From assembly GCA_966211965.1 (NCBI GenBank), contig CBIHON010000055.1, forward strand, positions 1-28,817: DNA of 28,817 bases, in the 5' to 3' direction. Numbering within the stretch: position 1 is the first letter of the stretch; each line of letters opens with the position of its first letter. The notes below the pieces were generated by a model. That model did no database searches and was not told the origin of the DNA. It saw nothing but the letters and a program-made list of their open reading frames with translations. Position numbers and translations under genes: made by a program. This document shows positions 15,897-23,920 of this stretch, in pieces. Origin of the DNA: CBIHON01 sp966211965. GTDB lineage: Bacteria; Pseudomonadota; Gammaproteobacteria; Burkholderiales; Burkholderiaceae_D.

Positions 15897-16319
15897 TTGT
15901 ACCATGAGGCCGGATTCGCTGACAATCTTTTTGCATCGAGTTTGGTCGATACCTACGAGATCGGTCCCGCCGATTGCGGCAAGCAAAGAATCACGAAAAA
16001 ATGGAGCGGCGTTGGACCGTTTTCCAGCCGCGCGATCGTGATCCAACCCGCCTCCGTTCCCGGCATCGGCGATGGGCCGACGTTGAGCGTCAAGTTCCTG
16101 CCGGCTTTCGGCGATGTCGGCACTTCGTGGGATGGTTACAGCTTGCGCAACAATGCGGTGGACAGGATCAAGGCCGTCAATACTCATCCCGCCTTCTGAA
16201 AGAGAGCCGGCGAACAAATTGTTCACGTCATCGCCAACCTGGACCCGGCGCGTTTGGGTACGCTGGGCTATGAGATCAGTTGCTCCGCGGGAGACGAGCG
16301 GACCGCGATTGCAAAATGA
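15897..16319 (+). pseudogene. Decayed unidentified gene with an internal UGA
   Basis: One plus frame encodes about 140 residues broken only by a TGA at 16197-16199. The first part contains GPADCGKQRITKKWSGVGPFSSRA and PGIGDGPTLSVKFLPAFGD. The second continues in the same frame (AGEQIVHVIANLDPARLGTLGYEISCSAGDE) to a TGA at 16317. Good codon use on both sides of the stop suggests a recent nonsense mutation. No good ATG or ribosome-binding site is visible; the frame begins after an in-frame TGA near 15867. I do not recognise the family. A short open stretch at 15810-15866 (beginning MVFEDPVSLLRIRAA) may be another remnant. Confidence 0.45.
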
Positions 16320-16331
16320 TTGAGGCTACCC

Positions 16332-17096
16332 TCAATCGATCGTCGCGATCACCGGCGTATGGTCGGACGGCTGCTCCCACTTGCGCGGCGCCTTGTCGAT
16401 CACGCAGGCGCTGCAGCGCGCGGCCAGCGGCTTCGACAGCAGAATATGGTCGATGCGCAAGCCCATATTGCGGCGAAACGCCATCTGCCGATAATCCCAC
16501 CAACTGAATAATTTTTCCGGTTGCTCGAACAGCCGGAATGCGTCCTTCAGCTCCAGTTCGAGCAGACGCCGGAAGGCGGCGCGCTCCGGTTCCGATACCA
16601 GCACCTGGCCCTGCCATGCAAGCGGATCATGCACGTCGCGGTCTTCCGGTGCGATGTTGTAGTCGCCCAGCAGTACCAGGTTTTCATGCGTCTTGCATTC
16701 CCGAGCAAGCCAGTTGTGCAGGCCTTCCAGCCATCGCAGCTTGTACTGGTATTTATCGGAATCGACGGCCTGCCCGTTCGGTATGTAGGCGCAGATGACG
16801 CGCACGCCTTCGATGGTGGCGGCGATGATGCGTTGCTGTTCGTCTTCGAATTCCGGGATGTTCTTGACCAGGTCGCCGATTGGATGGCGTGACAGAATGG
16901 CGACGCCGTTATAGGTTTTTTGCCCGGTAAAGGCGACCTGATAACCGGCTGCGTTGAGTTCGGCTACCGGGAATTTTTCATCGATGGTTTTGGTCTCTTG
17001 CAGGCACAGCACATCGACCGGGTTCTCGGCCAGCCACTGCAGCACGTGCGGCAGGCGAACCTTGAGGGAATTGACGTTCCAGGTGGCTAGTTTCAT
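16332..17096 (-). CDS. xthA: Exodeoxyribonuclease III / AP endonuclease
   Basis: This Mg-dependent nuclease cuts DNA at abasic sites and trims 3' ends in base-excision repair. The 254-residue protein has the complete endonuclease/exonuclease/phosphatase catalytic set: Asn7 (TWNVNS), Glu34 (LQETK), Tyr104 region (AYIPNG), Asp145 and Asn147 (GDYNIAPED), and Asp245-His246 (SDHTPV). The start MKLATWNVNS is the usual one. The gene is a single unit convergent with the prp side, ending 12 bases from the decayed gene. Confidence 0.95.
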   Translation of the reverse strand: MKLATWNVNSLKVRLPHVLQWLAENPVDVLCLQETKTIDEKFPVAELNAAGYQVAFTGQKTYNGVAILSRHPIGDLVKNIPEFEDEQQRIIAATIEGVRVICAYIPNGQAVDSDKYQYKLRWLEGLHNWLARECKTHENLVLLGDYNIAPEDRDVHDPLAWQGQVLVSEPERAAFRRLLELELKDAFRLFEQPEKLFSWWDYRQMAFRRNMGLRIDHILLSKPLAARCSACVIDKAPRKWEQPSDHTPVIATID

Positions 17097-17642
17097 GGTT
17101 GGGCTAAGTCGTTCATCTATGCGGTTGGGGACGGATTGGAAGCCGGCTTCCGGCCGGCGGCTCGCTTCGAATTATGCCTGCTCCAGCAATGCTTTGCCGT
17201 AAAGAGATCACTTCGAATTTGTCGGCAAACCCTCTGATCATTTTGCCACGGCCGGAACACTAGCCCCCCAGGCACTAGCCAGCCATCGGAATGTATATTC
17301 TCCGCCTTATGAAAAATTCGTTTAGTGACTCCTGGAAATGTCGTACCCTAGAGCCTGGTTGAGTTCATGACAGGCTCTAGAGCGGTTTGACGATGCATGA
17401 AAGGGGGCCATCTTGGGCCTGCGATGCTCACCGTACCTTCGTATGGCTGTGCTTCTCGCTCCGACCTGACCTCTCTTGCATGCATCGTCAAACCGCTCTA
17501 GACAAACCCGACCGATGGGCTGAACCAAAATAGCACGGCGATTGCGGGCCGAAGCAAATCATATACAGGAACATCGACAACAGAGGCAGTCGACCCGAAG
17601 TGGCCGTCGCTGACTTCAGCTATAAGGAGAGAAGGGGAGATC
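17097..17642. other. Intergenic region upstream of the periplasmic binding protein gene
   Basis: Apart from the palindromic repeats at 17348-17501, I see no gene. Both flanking genes start here (xthA leftward, the binding protein rightward), so promoters are expected but no convincing -35/-10 pair was picked out. The last 20 bases contain a strong AAGGGGAG ribosome-binding site for the gene at 17643. Confidence 0.5.
17348..17501. repeat. Nested inverted repeats: 10-bp hairpin joined to a 125-bp palindromic element
   Basis: CTAGAGCCTG (17348-17357) pairs with CAGGCTCTAG (17371-17380). Sharing its CTAG, a second element begins: 23 bases at 17377-17399 are exactly complementary to 17479-17501 (starting CTAGAGCGGTTTGACG). 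The interior contains GCCTGCGATGCTC, which recurs with the same CTAGAGC end at the right edge of the window (28765-28817). This is therefore a dispersed repeat family. Confidence 0.8.
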
Positions 17643-18458
17643 ATGGCGACTCACCATGTTGCGCCTGACAGAGGCAGCAGCGCAAGAATGTCCTTGCGGC
17701 GACTATGGCGGCCGCTGGCAACGGCTTTGCTGTTTTCCATTGCGACCGCGTACGGGCAAACCGCATCTTCGCCGGAGACGACATTCATCATGGGGGCCGA
17801 CAATATCCCGGGTTCATACGGAACCAGGTGGAGCAAACTGGTTTATACGGAAGCATTCAAGCGCCTCGGCATTCCCCTCCAGTTTGAATACAACTCGCCG
17901 CGGCGCCGCAGCATGCAGGCGGACTCGGCCGGCATCGATGGCGAAATCGGCCGCGTTCTCAGCTATGGCGAGACGCATCCCAATTTGATCCGGGTGGAAG
18001 AGGCGATTTTGGAGCTCAACTTCGTGCTTTACACGGCCAATCCGGCGGTGCACCTGCAGCGCCTGGAAGATCTTCCCGCCACCAACCTGGTGGTGGAATA
18101 CCGGCGCGGAATCGTCCTGTGTGAGAATACCTTGAAACAAATGCTGCCGCTCTACCGGATTTCCGAAGCCGCCACTGATCAGCAAGGAATGAAAAAATTG
18201 CTCGCCCACCGCACCGACCTATACTGCGAGATCGATACCATCATGACCGGTTTGCTCCACTCCCCCGAGTTCAAGGACGTCAAGACCGTTCGCAAGGTGG
18301 TCGACCTTGGAAGAGCGGTCCAGATTTATCCCTACCTGCACAAGAAGCATGCCGAACTGGTGCCCCGCCTGGCCGCTACGTTGAAGAAAATGAAGGCCGA
18401 AGGCCTGATGGATGCGTACCGGATCGAAGTGGAACGGGAGATGGGGTGGCGGCACTGA
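17643..18458 (+). CDS. Periplasmic solute-binding-like protein (SBP family 3 type)
   Basis: The 271-residue protein has a signal peptide (basic RRLWRP, hydrophobic LATALLFSIATAYG, likely cleavage near residue 38-42) and a mature part of about 230 residues resembling bacterial extracellular solute-binding proteins of the amino-acid type: IPGSYGTRWSKLVYTEAFKRLGI, DGEIGRV near 100, a central YRRGIVLCENTLKQ and a C-terminal HAELVPRLAATLKKMKAEGLMDAY helix. The start follows AAGGGGAG. No permease, ATPase, histidine kinase or cyclase domain is adjacent, so it is an orphan; ligand and partner are unknown. Confidence 0.75.
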   Translation: MATHHVAPDRGSSARMSLRRLWRPLATALLFSIATAYGQTASSPETTFIMGADNIPGSYGTRWSKLVYTEAFKRLGIPLQFEYNSPRRRSMQADSAGIDGEIGRVLSYGETHPNLIRVEEAILELNFVLYTANPAVHLQRLEDLPATNLVVEYRRGIVLCENTLKQMLPLYRISEAATDQQGMKKLLAHRTDLYCEIDTIMTGLLHSPEFKDVKTVRKVVDLGRAVQIYPYLHKKHAELVPRLAATLKKMKAEGLMDAYRIEVEREMGWRH

Positions 18459-18595
18459 ACGATCAGCCGTTATTTTGCGCCAAAAAGATACTGAACCTCG
18501 GGCAGGGTAAGGCCAATGTGCGAGGACTCCTGCGCCGACGCATGGATGTGCCAAAGTGGAAGTGTTGACCCACCACTTGAGGCGAGGAGTCCGAG

Positions 18596-18697
18596 ATGAA
18601 TATGACGACGATTGGCGTGGATCTGGCAAAGCAGGTGTTTGCGATACACGGTGTAGAGCATCACGGCAAGGCGGTATTGCGCAAGACGTTGCCCTAA
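18596..18697 (+). pseudogene. IS110-family transposase fragment (N-terminus only)
   Basis: The 33 codons give MNMTTIGVDLAKQVFAIHGV followed by EHHGKAVLRKTLP, the usual beginning of IS110-type (DEDD) transposases (GxDLAKxxFxxHG...GKxVLRKxL). The remaining roughly 300 residues are missing. The frame ends at a TAA created at the junction with the neighbouring gene. The 50 bases upstream (AGGCGAGGAG before the ATG) are probably the left end of the old element. Confidence 0.8.
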
Positions 18698-19023
18698 GCC
18701 AGCATACCTTCTTCTACCCATTGATCATATAAATCAATCTCCGCCTGCTCCAGACGATTTTTGCTACCCCCGGGAGGCATGGGGTGCGACGCAACGACCG
18801 GTTGCCCCTTGTCCGGACCGTCTTTCACCAGCAGGGGCGGTGCACCAACCGCAAGGTCATAACCATGGATCGCTACCTGCACCTGATAGTAAAAACGTTT
18901 TACGCATTCATAATTATCGAGCTCCAGGTTGGCCGTGCCTTCCGTATCACCCAATACCACCCTTTTCATGCAGGCAGCATAGTCAGCGAAAATCGGCTTG
19001 ATATCAGTTTCAAAAGAAATCAT
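18694..19023 (-). CDS. Small partner protein of the tyrosinase
   Basis: The 109-residue protein begins ISFETDIKPIFADYAACMKR and ends with a HPMPPGGSKNRLEQAEIDLYDQWVEEGM segment. Both ends resemble a cytochrome-c-like or cupredoxin-associated module seen beside bacterial tyrosinases, but there is no CxxCH haem motif; only Cys18 and Cys40 are present. No signal peptide is seen. It starts 14 bases after the tyrosinase stop with a clear AGGAG, so it is co-translated in the same operon. A role in copper delivery or tyrosinase maturation is possible but unproven. The TAG stop lies at the IS110 fragment junction, so the C-terminus may be slightly altered. Confidence 0.7.
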   Translation of the reverse strand: MISFETDIKPIFADYAACMKRVVLGDTEGTANLELDNYECVKRFYYQVQVAIHGYDLAVGAPPLLVKDGPDKGQPVVASHPMPPGGSKNRLEQAEIDLYDQWVEEGMLA

Positions 19024-19037
19024 CGTGCACTCCTGAT

Positions 19038-20708
19038 TTATTTGTTGTAATTGACAATAGGGGCGCTGAAGGCATAGTTGCCAGCCGGGTTATCGCTGGA
19101 GCTGATGCCCAACGTGACTGTCCATTCCTGGCCATCCTTGCCACCCAGAAGCAGGCTATTGATATCCTTGCTGACATCCTGCGTCAGCTTCAAAGGTGCG
19201 CCGCTGTATGCTTCGGCATGCCCGTGGTGTTCCGACAAGGCCCAATAATTGGCGCTCACAACCAGATAGCGCGTGCGGAAATCTTTATTGCTGATATCGG
19301 CAGCAACGTTTTGCGGATGGAAATAAACGTCAACCTGAAAACTGTAATCGTCACTTCCGGCGTCGCGCACGATGTCGATCAGGGCTTTTTTACCATCCAA
19401 AGGCTGAATTTTGACTTTGCCCTTGAATATCGCGTTGGGTGCGGCGGAGGGACCGCGTGCGCCAAAACTCATCAACTCGCTGAATAGGCTTTGCGGGTTG
19501 TCGCCTAATGTCGCACCAGGCAGATCATGTTTGGCAATAATGGCGTCAATCTGGTTTTTTGGTACAAACTCGCCGAATGCGCCGGACTGATAGGCATAAC
19601 CCTGCTTTTTGGTGTCGTAATACAGGTCCGCCCGACCCATGTTTTTCATGTAATCGCTAAACGGCTCACGTTTTTTGCCGCTGCCTTCCTGAAAACCGAC
19701 CGGCATGGGCAGACGGATATCCTGTTCCCCGCGCATGAACCAATTGCCACCGGTAATGGTTTCCGTGCCGTGCTCTTCTATCCATTTTTCCAGGGCATAG
19801 TCAATGAAGGCATGAAAGGAATAAAACAAGGGATCAAGGCCGGCAGTTGAAGGCGTGCGCAGATAACCATTCACATAATTGTCGTGCATGGCATCGTGGA
19901 TTTGCGCTTCAAACGAACCTGAGTTGCCTGCACCGCCGACCGGATAGCCGCCAAAAGTCTGCCAGTCCTGCTTGTAAATCAGGTAGGCCAGCAGATAGGG
20001 TGAAGTGTAGCTGGGTCTGACAGGCTTGCTGCCCGCAGGATTTTTCGCCCTATGCTTGAACCACAATGGGGAAGTTTGATCTTCGAAGGCTTTCGGGTAA
20101 CGTTCACCGGTTGGCGGTTTGGTGAAATTCCAGTACGGCACGGTGACGTTTTTCGTGCTTGGGCCAGACCGACCTTCAGGGTCGGCGTCCTGCAGGGCTT
20201 TCTCGTAGAAATAAAACTCCGCTCTGTGCCACTGGAAAAAAGTATCCTTCCTATGCTCACACATGCCCGGATTTTCATAGGTGATCTTGCCTGTGCCTTT
20301 TACCTGGCTTTCAAAGCGGCAGGTATTGAACGGGTTTTTTGATGTGTCATCGATGTTGTTGCCGGTATTTAATTGCTCGTTGATGACCTCGTATAGCTGC
20401 TTGTCGTCGCCGCTTCCCAGCGCATATTGGCGGTTGTCATTCACGGCAATCGATGTGCAATTGTGGACCCAGGCTTGCCATAAAAAACCCGTCCTGTCAT
20501 AGATATTTTTCGCGCTTTTTATTTTCATCATCTTCACCGCATGTTCGAATGCGGCCAGCTCATCTGCGCTCAATTCATCAATGTTTTTGCGATATTTGAT
20601 TTCCTGGGGCGCTGCATTTTGCGCGCTGGCATGAACGGCGAATAAACTGGCCAGCAGCAAACCCGTGGCCAATTGGCATCTTAAAATGTTCAACTTGAAT
20701 CCCTTCAT
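19038..20708 (-). CDS. Secreted tyrosinase (type-3 copper oxidase)
   Basis: This enzyme should hydroxylate and oxidise phenols to quinones. A Sec signal peptide (residues 1-30, ending HASAQ) precedes a tyrosinase domain. CuA ligands are probably His82 (WVHNC), His152 (CEHRKD) and His161 (FFQWHRAEFYFYE). CuB ligands are His271 and His275 (HDAMHDN) and His299 (DPLFYSFHAFIDYALEKW), where the first His of the usual His-His pair is Phe. A roughly 200-residue C-terminal region with a beta-rich domain follows (about 400-556). The start at 20708 is chosen because the signal peptide begins there and AGGGG lies upstream; the frame is open 31 codons further. It lies between the multicopper oxidase and the small partner, all on the minus strand. 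Confidence 0.88.
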   Translation of the reverse strand: MKGFKLNILRCQLATGLLLASLFAVHASAQNAAPQEIKYRKNIDELSADELAAFEHAVKMMKIKSAKNIYDRTGFLWQAWVHNCTSIAVNDNRQYALGSGDDKQLYEVINEQLNTGNNIDDTSKNPFNTCRFESQVKGTGKITYENPGMCEHRKDTFFQWHRAEFYFYEKALQDADPEGRSGPSTKNVTVPYWNFTKPPTGERYPKAFEDQTSPLWFKHRAKNPAGSKPVRPSYTSPYLLAYLIYKQDWQTFGGYPVGGAGNSGSFEAQIHDAMHDNYVNGYLRTPSTAGLDPLFYSFHAFIDYALEKWIEEHGTETITGGNWFMRGEQDIRLPMPVGFQEGSGKKREPFSDYMKNMGRADLYYDTKKQGYAYQSGAFGEFVPKNQIDAIIAKHDLPGATLGDNPQSLFSELMSFGARGPSAAPNAIFKGKVKIQPLDGKKALIDIVRDAGSDDYSFQVDVYFHPQNVAADISNKDFRTRYLVVSANYWALSEHHGHAEAYSGAPLKLTQDVSKDINSLLLGGKDGQEWTVTLGISSSDNPAGNYAFSAPIVNYNK

Positions 20709-20840
20709 TCTTGGTGCCCCTTTTTTTATATTGAAGCTGGAAGATATGGTGTGCCAGCCTGGCGGCAGGCATGCTGATGTGGCCGACGGATAGCCAGCCA
20801 CATCAGTGACTCAGGAAGCGCGGTGCTGAAAAGTGCGTTC

Positions 20841-22898
20841 TTATTTGTGCGAGCCGTGCGCACCGGTAGCGGCACCGCCATTGCCATCCGGTAGCACCAC
20901 CTTGACGTTTTGCATCATGCCCTGGTCTTCATGATCCAGAATATGGCAATGCAACACGTATTCGCCGATATAGCGCTGATAGCGGGTACGGGTTTTGACG
21001 GTATAGCCTGGGGTCGCCATGATGGTGTCTTTCCAGACGCCTTTCAAACCGGCATATTGCCCTATGGTTGGCGCTTTCGTATCCGTCAGCGCGCTGACAT
21101 CGACTCCATTTTTATCGGTGATGCTGATAATCTGGAATGGATTGACGTGGATATGAAAAGGATGTTGCACGGCTGCTTCACCGGTTGCGGTCGGGTTATA
21201 GGATTTGATATGCCATTCCTGCACATCCCCTAAAATCAAGGTTTGATTGACTTCGCCGGGATTGTATGGGGCACCATTGACCTCGAAGATCGGTGTGCTG
21301 CGCAGATCGATGCCCAGCGTCAGCTCAACCGGCTTTTGCGGATTGCTGAGTTCGGATTCGGGAATGGCTTTGTGTGGCACAAATTTCGTCAGTTTCAAGC
21401 CATCTTTCAAATCCTTGATGATGGTATCGCGCACGCTTTTCGACAATAACCCTGCAGCGCGCACCAATTCCTTCGTGACGAATTGCGTCTGATCGCCACT
21501 GGTTCTGTTGCCAACCGCATGGATCACCGTCAGCACCTTGGCATTGTCCGGCAAAGCCGAGACCGAGCCACCGGTGCCGGAATCGCTATAGACGCAGTAA
21601 TCGCCTTTTTCCGGCAGGCTGAACAGGATATCGCTGCGATAACCCGGCTGCAGCGTATTGGTGATCTTGGCGAAAGCGCTGGGGCGGGTCAGACCATCGG
21701 TCGCCACTTCAAACTGCAGTACGTCGATGCCGTCGCAAGCGGCTTTCACTTCGGCGTCGCGTGCTTCCGGCGTGCTGGCGGTGGGCGTCAACCTGTTGAC
21801 GTCGGTGATTTTACGAATGCGCAAGGCGATAGGCTCACGGACACCCGCGTCGATCAGGCGCCAGCGATACAGCCTGCCGGCATCCAGCACCAATGGCCGC
21901 GACGGGTTGCGCGCGAAGCCGTTGATCAAGGTATGGCGACCGGAGTTAGCCCAGGTGTTAGGACCAAATTGAGCGTTAAAATCCTGCACCACGCCGGTGT
22001 CGCCCTTTTTGCATAGCCAGGTACCGTCGGCATTGGTTTGTATCACTTCTTTGCCGCTTGCGTCTTTGGTGAAGCAGGCATAGGGAATTTGCTGCATCAG
22101 CATCACTTCACCATAGCTGCCGGTGGCAGGTTTGAACGGATTGAGCAAGGTATCGAGATCGCCATTGCTGAGCGTCGTTGGCTGCCTATCTCCTTTGACG
22201 ATTAACGCGCCGGCCATACCGCTACCGACCTGAATCGCGGTCGAGCCATGCACATGCGGGTGGTACCAGAAAGTGCCAGCCGGATGATCGACCGGCACAT
22301 TGTATTCATATTCAAAATTGACCTTCGGCTTGATCGCCAGCAGCACATTGTCGCTATTGCCTGCCGGTGAGATCCACAGGCCATGCGAATGTAAATTGGT
22401 GGTATTGAAACAATGTGGCGTATTTACATTACCTTCCGCCACTTTTTCGCAATCCGGTTCCTTGTCCAGTCGATTGCTCAGGTCAAAGCGAACCGTCTGT
22501 CCCGGTTTCATGACCACGGTAGGCGCAACAAAGGCCGGTCGCAACAAGTTTGGAACACCAGAAAGATTGCGGCCATATGAGCGCAGTGCAACTTTGTCAT
22601 ATTCTTTGCTGGAAGGATTGTAAATAAATCCCTCGGTCATTTGAATCGGCAGGAAATAGCGAATTTCACGGCCTGATTTCTTCACCATCTTGCGCTGCTC
22701 GGTGCTCAGCATATTGGCAGCGGGTTTGATCAAGTCAGCGGCTTCATCCTGGGCCGCAATTTCGCTTGCCGGTGGTGGCGCTTGCGGTGCTTCTTTGACA
22801 TTCGCCGCTTGCGCCTGTACTGCATGACAAAACAGACTGGCCCCGGCCATGGCGGCAGTACCAGCGATAAGGCGTATTTGCTTCAGTTGTATTTGCAT
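20841..22898 (-). CDS. Secreted multicopper oxidase (laccase-like)
   Basis: The 685-residue protein has a signal peptide (1-30, ending AVQAQA) and cupredoxin domains with all copper motifs: HSHG (His170, His172), HPHVHG (213-218), HPFHIH (579-584) and HCHILDHEDQGMM, giving the type-1 Cys651 with axial Met661. It should couple oxidation of phenols or metals to reduction of oxygen to water outside the cytoplasm. A Cys-containing insert (about 270-310) and a His-rich tail (GAHGSHK) are additional features. It is the first gene of the minus-strand set, 132 bp before the tyrosinase start. Substrate (phenols, Cu(I), Mn(II) or other) cannot be read from sequence. Confidence 0.9.
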   Translation of the reverse strand: MQIQLKQIRLIAGTAAMAGASLFCHAVQAQAANVKEAPQAPPPASEIAAQDEAADLIKPAANMLSTEQRKMVKKSGREIRYFLPIQMTEGFIYNPSSKEYDKVALRSYGRNLSGVPNLLRPAFVAPTVVMKPGQTVRFDLSNRLDKEPDCEKVAEGNVNTPHCFNTTNLHSHGLWISPAGNSDNVLLAIKPKVNFEYEYNVPVDHPAGTFWYHPHVHGSTAIQVGSGMAGALIVKGDRQPTTLSNGDLDTLLNPFKPATGSYGEVMLMQQIPYACFTKDASGKEVIQTNADGTWLCKKGDTGVVQDFNAQFGPNTWANSGRHTLINGFARNPSRPLVLDAGRLYRWRLIDAGVREPIALRIRKITDVNRLTPTASTPEARDAEVKAACDGIDVLQFEVATDGLTRPSAFAKITNTLQPGYRSDILFSLPEKGDYCVYSDSGTGGSVSALPDNAKVLTVIHAVGNRTSGDQTQFVTKELVRAAGLLSKSVRDTIIKDLKDGLKLTKFVPHKAIPESELSNPQKPVELTLGIDLRSTPIFEVNGAPYNPGEVNQTLILGDVQEWHIKSYNPTATGEAAVQHPFHIHVNPFQIISITDKNGVDVSALTDTKAPTIGQYAGLKGVWKDTIMATPGYTVKTRTRYQRYIGEYVLHCHILDHEDQGMMQNVKVVLPDGNGGAATGAHGSHK

Positions 22899-23209
22899 GA
22901 AATATTCTCAAAAATGAGTGAAGGGACGAGCTATAGCGGTACATTGGCAGTGAAGAGCAGGCAAAAATTGGCTTGGGAAGCTCTTTTGCTTGAATTCTTC
23001 AGGGAAATTTCTTTAAGAGAAGAAGATACAGAGATGACATTCGGAAACCTATCCCATGCATATGGGATATTTTGTTAATTCAGCATTAATGCCGTATGTC
23101 ATGAATATCAGAAAAGATCGGCGCAGTTTGGCCGCTATCTTTCCGCATCGGCTATCGATCAGGTGCGCCGGGCGCATCGAGCCGTCCGGTACAGGCGGTC
23201 AAGCCGCTC
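22899..23209. other. AT-rich control region upstream of the multicopper oxidase
   Basis: This region must hold the promoter of the oxidase-tyrosinase set. A TATAGC stands on the minus strand near 22930, without a good -35 partner. I saw no recognisable copper-responsive operator. Its right end (23193-23213, GCGGTCAAGCCGCTCTAG) resembles one end of the 17377-17501 repeat family. Confidence 0.35.
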
Positions 23210-23337
23210 TAGCAGGCTGGTGAAAAACTGTTGCGCGGAACGATCTCGAGGTCTGCGGTGCTCGGCGCATCACGCGTACGCGTGCGCTCCTCAACTTCGA
23301 TCCCGGCCTGCTCGCTACCTTTTTCAACAGCCTGCTA
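23210..23337. repeat. 128-bp palindromic repeat (TAGCAGGCTG ends)
   Basis: TAGCAGGCTGGTGAAAAAC at the left is inverted at the right end (TTTTTCAACAGCCTGCTA). The interior is also imperfectly palindromic. It has the form of a dispersed MITE/REP-type element and abuts a sequence resembling the end of the CTAGAGC repeat family. Confidence 0.7.
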
Positions 23338-23742
23338 AGCGAGTCGCTGTCTTCGCGGCCCAATAGTGCGTCTGTGGCGGATGATGAGGTTGCGCCATGC
23401 ATGGCTGGATTGGCGGATTGGTTTACATGCAGCGAATTGAATGCCCATGGCGGCGTACCAGAGGCGGAGACCTTTCCGGCTCGGATCAGCATGCCCGAAT
23501 TCTGGCAACTGAAAGCGGAGGAAATCGTGCTGAGCGCTATAGCCCGGCAGTCAGATTTTATCTAGCACATCATTGGGGTGAACCGGAAAAGCTTGGATCC
23601 GACGCGCACCTTCAGGCGTGGATGCGGAATTTCTTTACTGCACGGACGGAGCATGAAACGGCACGCGACATCCCGTTTTTGTTTTTGCATCTACACCTGG
23701 ATGATTTGAGGCGTTTGTATATTCTCGATCAGCCTTGCAACC
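23338..23742. other. Gap without a recognisable gene before pepA
   Basis: Two overlapping plus frames are open: 23374-23565 (63 codons) and 23397-23834 (145 codons, GAGG before its ATG). Neither product is recognisable, and the longer one reads through the palindrome at 23743. They may be chance or remnants. No RNA gene is seen. Confidence 0.3.
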
Positions 23743-23772
23743 GCAATCTTGCACCGCGCGGTGCAAGATTGC
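23743..23772. repeat. Perfect 30-bp palindrome
   Basis: GCAATCTTGCACCGC is followed with no spacer by its exact complement GCGGTGCAAGATTGC. Chance occurrence of 15 matched pairs is negligible. It may be a cruciform-forming repeat, a protein site or a terminator for leftward transcripts from pepA, 150 bp past that gene. Confidence 0.85.
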
Positions 23773-23886
23773 AGGCTTGCCCGGCCGCGTCCGGCGATTG
23801 CGCACTGCAACTCGTAACGACGTTTTCGCAATAGGTGCTGGAGGACTGGCTGCCGTTTATTTCGGTGGGCACCGTAAAAGCGCCGA

Positions 23887-23911
23887 GTAGCGTGCGCTGC
23901 GCACACGCTAC
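23887..23911 (-). terminator. Possible pepA terminator hairpin
   Basis: GTAGCGTG and CACGCTAC form an 8-bp stem (9-base loop) 10 bases past the pepA stop. In the minus orientation a short T-run (CTTTTA) follows about ten bases later. Weak support. Confidence 0.35.
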
Positions 23912-23920
23912 GTCCTGCAA

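Noticed and set aside
16197..16199. UGA as a selenocysteine codon
   Set aside because: No selenoprotein family resemblance and no convincing SECIS-like hairpin just downstream; a nonsense mutation is simpler.
17348..17501. CRISPR-like repeats
   Set aside because: The repeats are inverted and isolated, not regularly spaced direct repeats; no cas genes are present.
23397..23834. 145-codon plus frame with GAGG before its ATG
   Set aside because: The product is unrecognisable and it reads through the perfect palindrome; support is too weak to call a gene.
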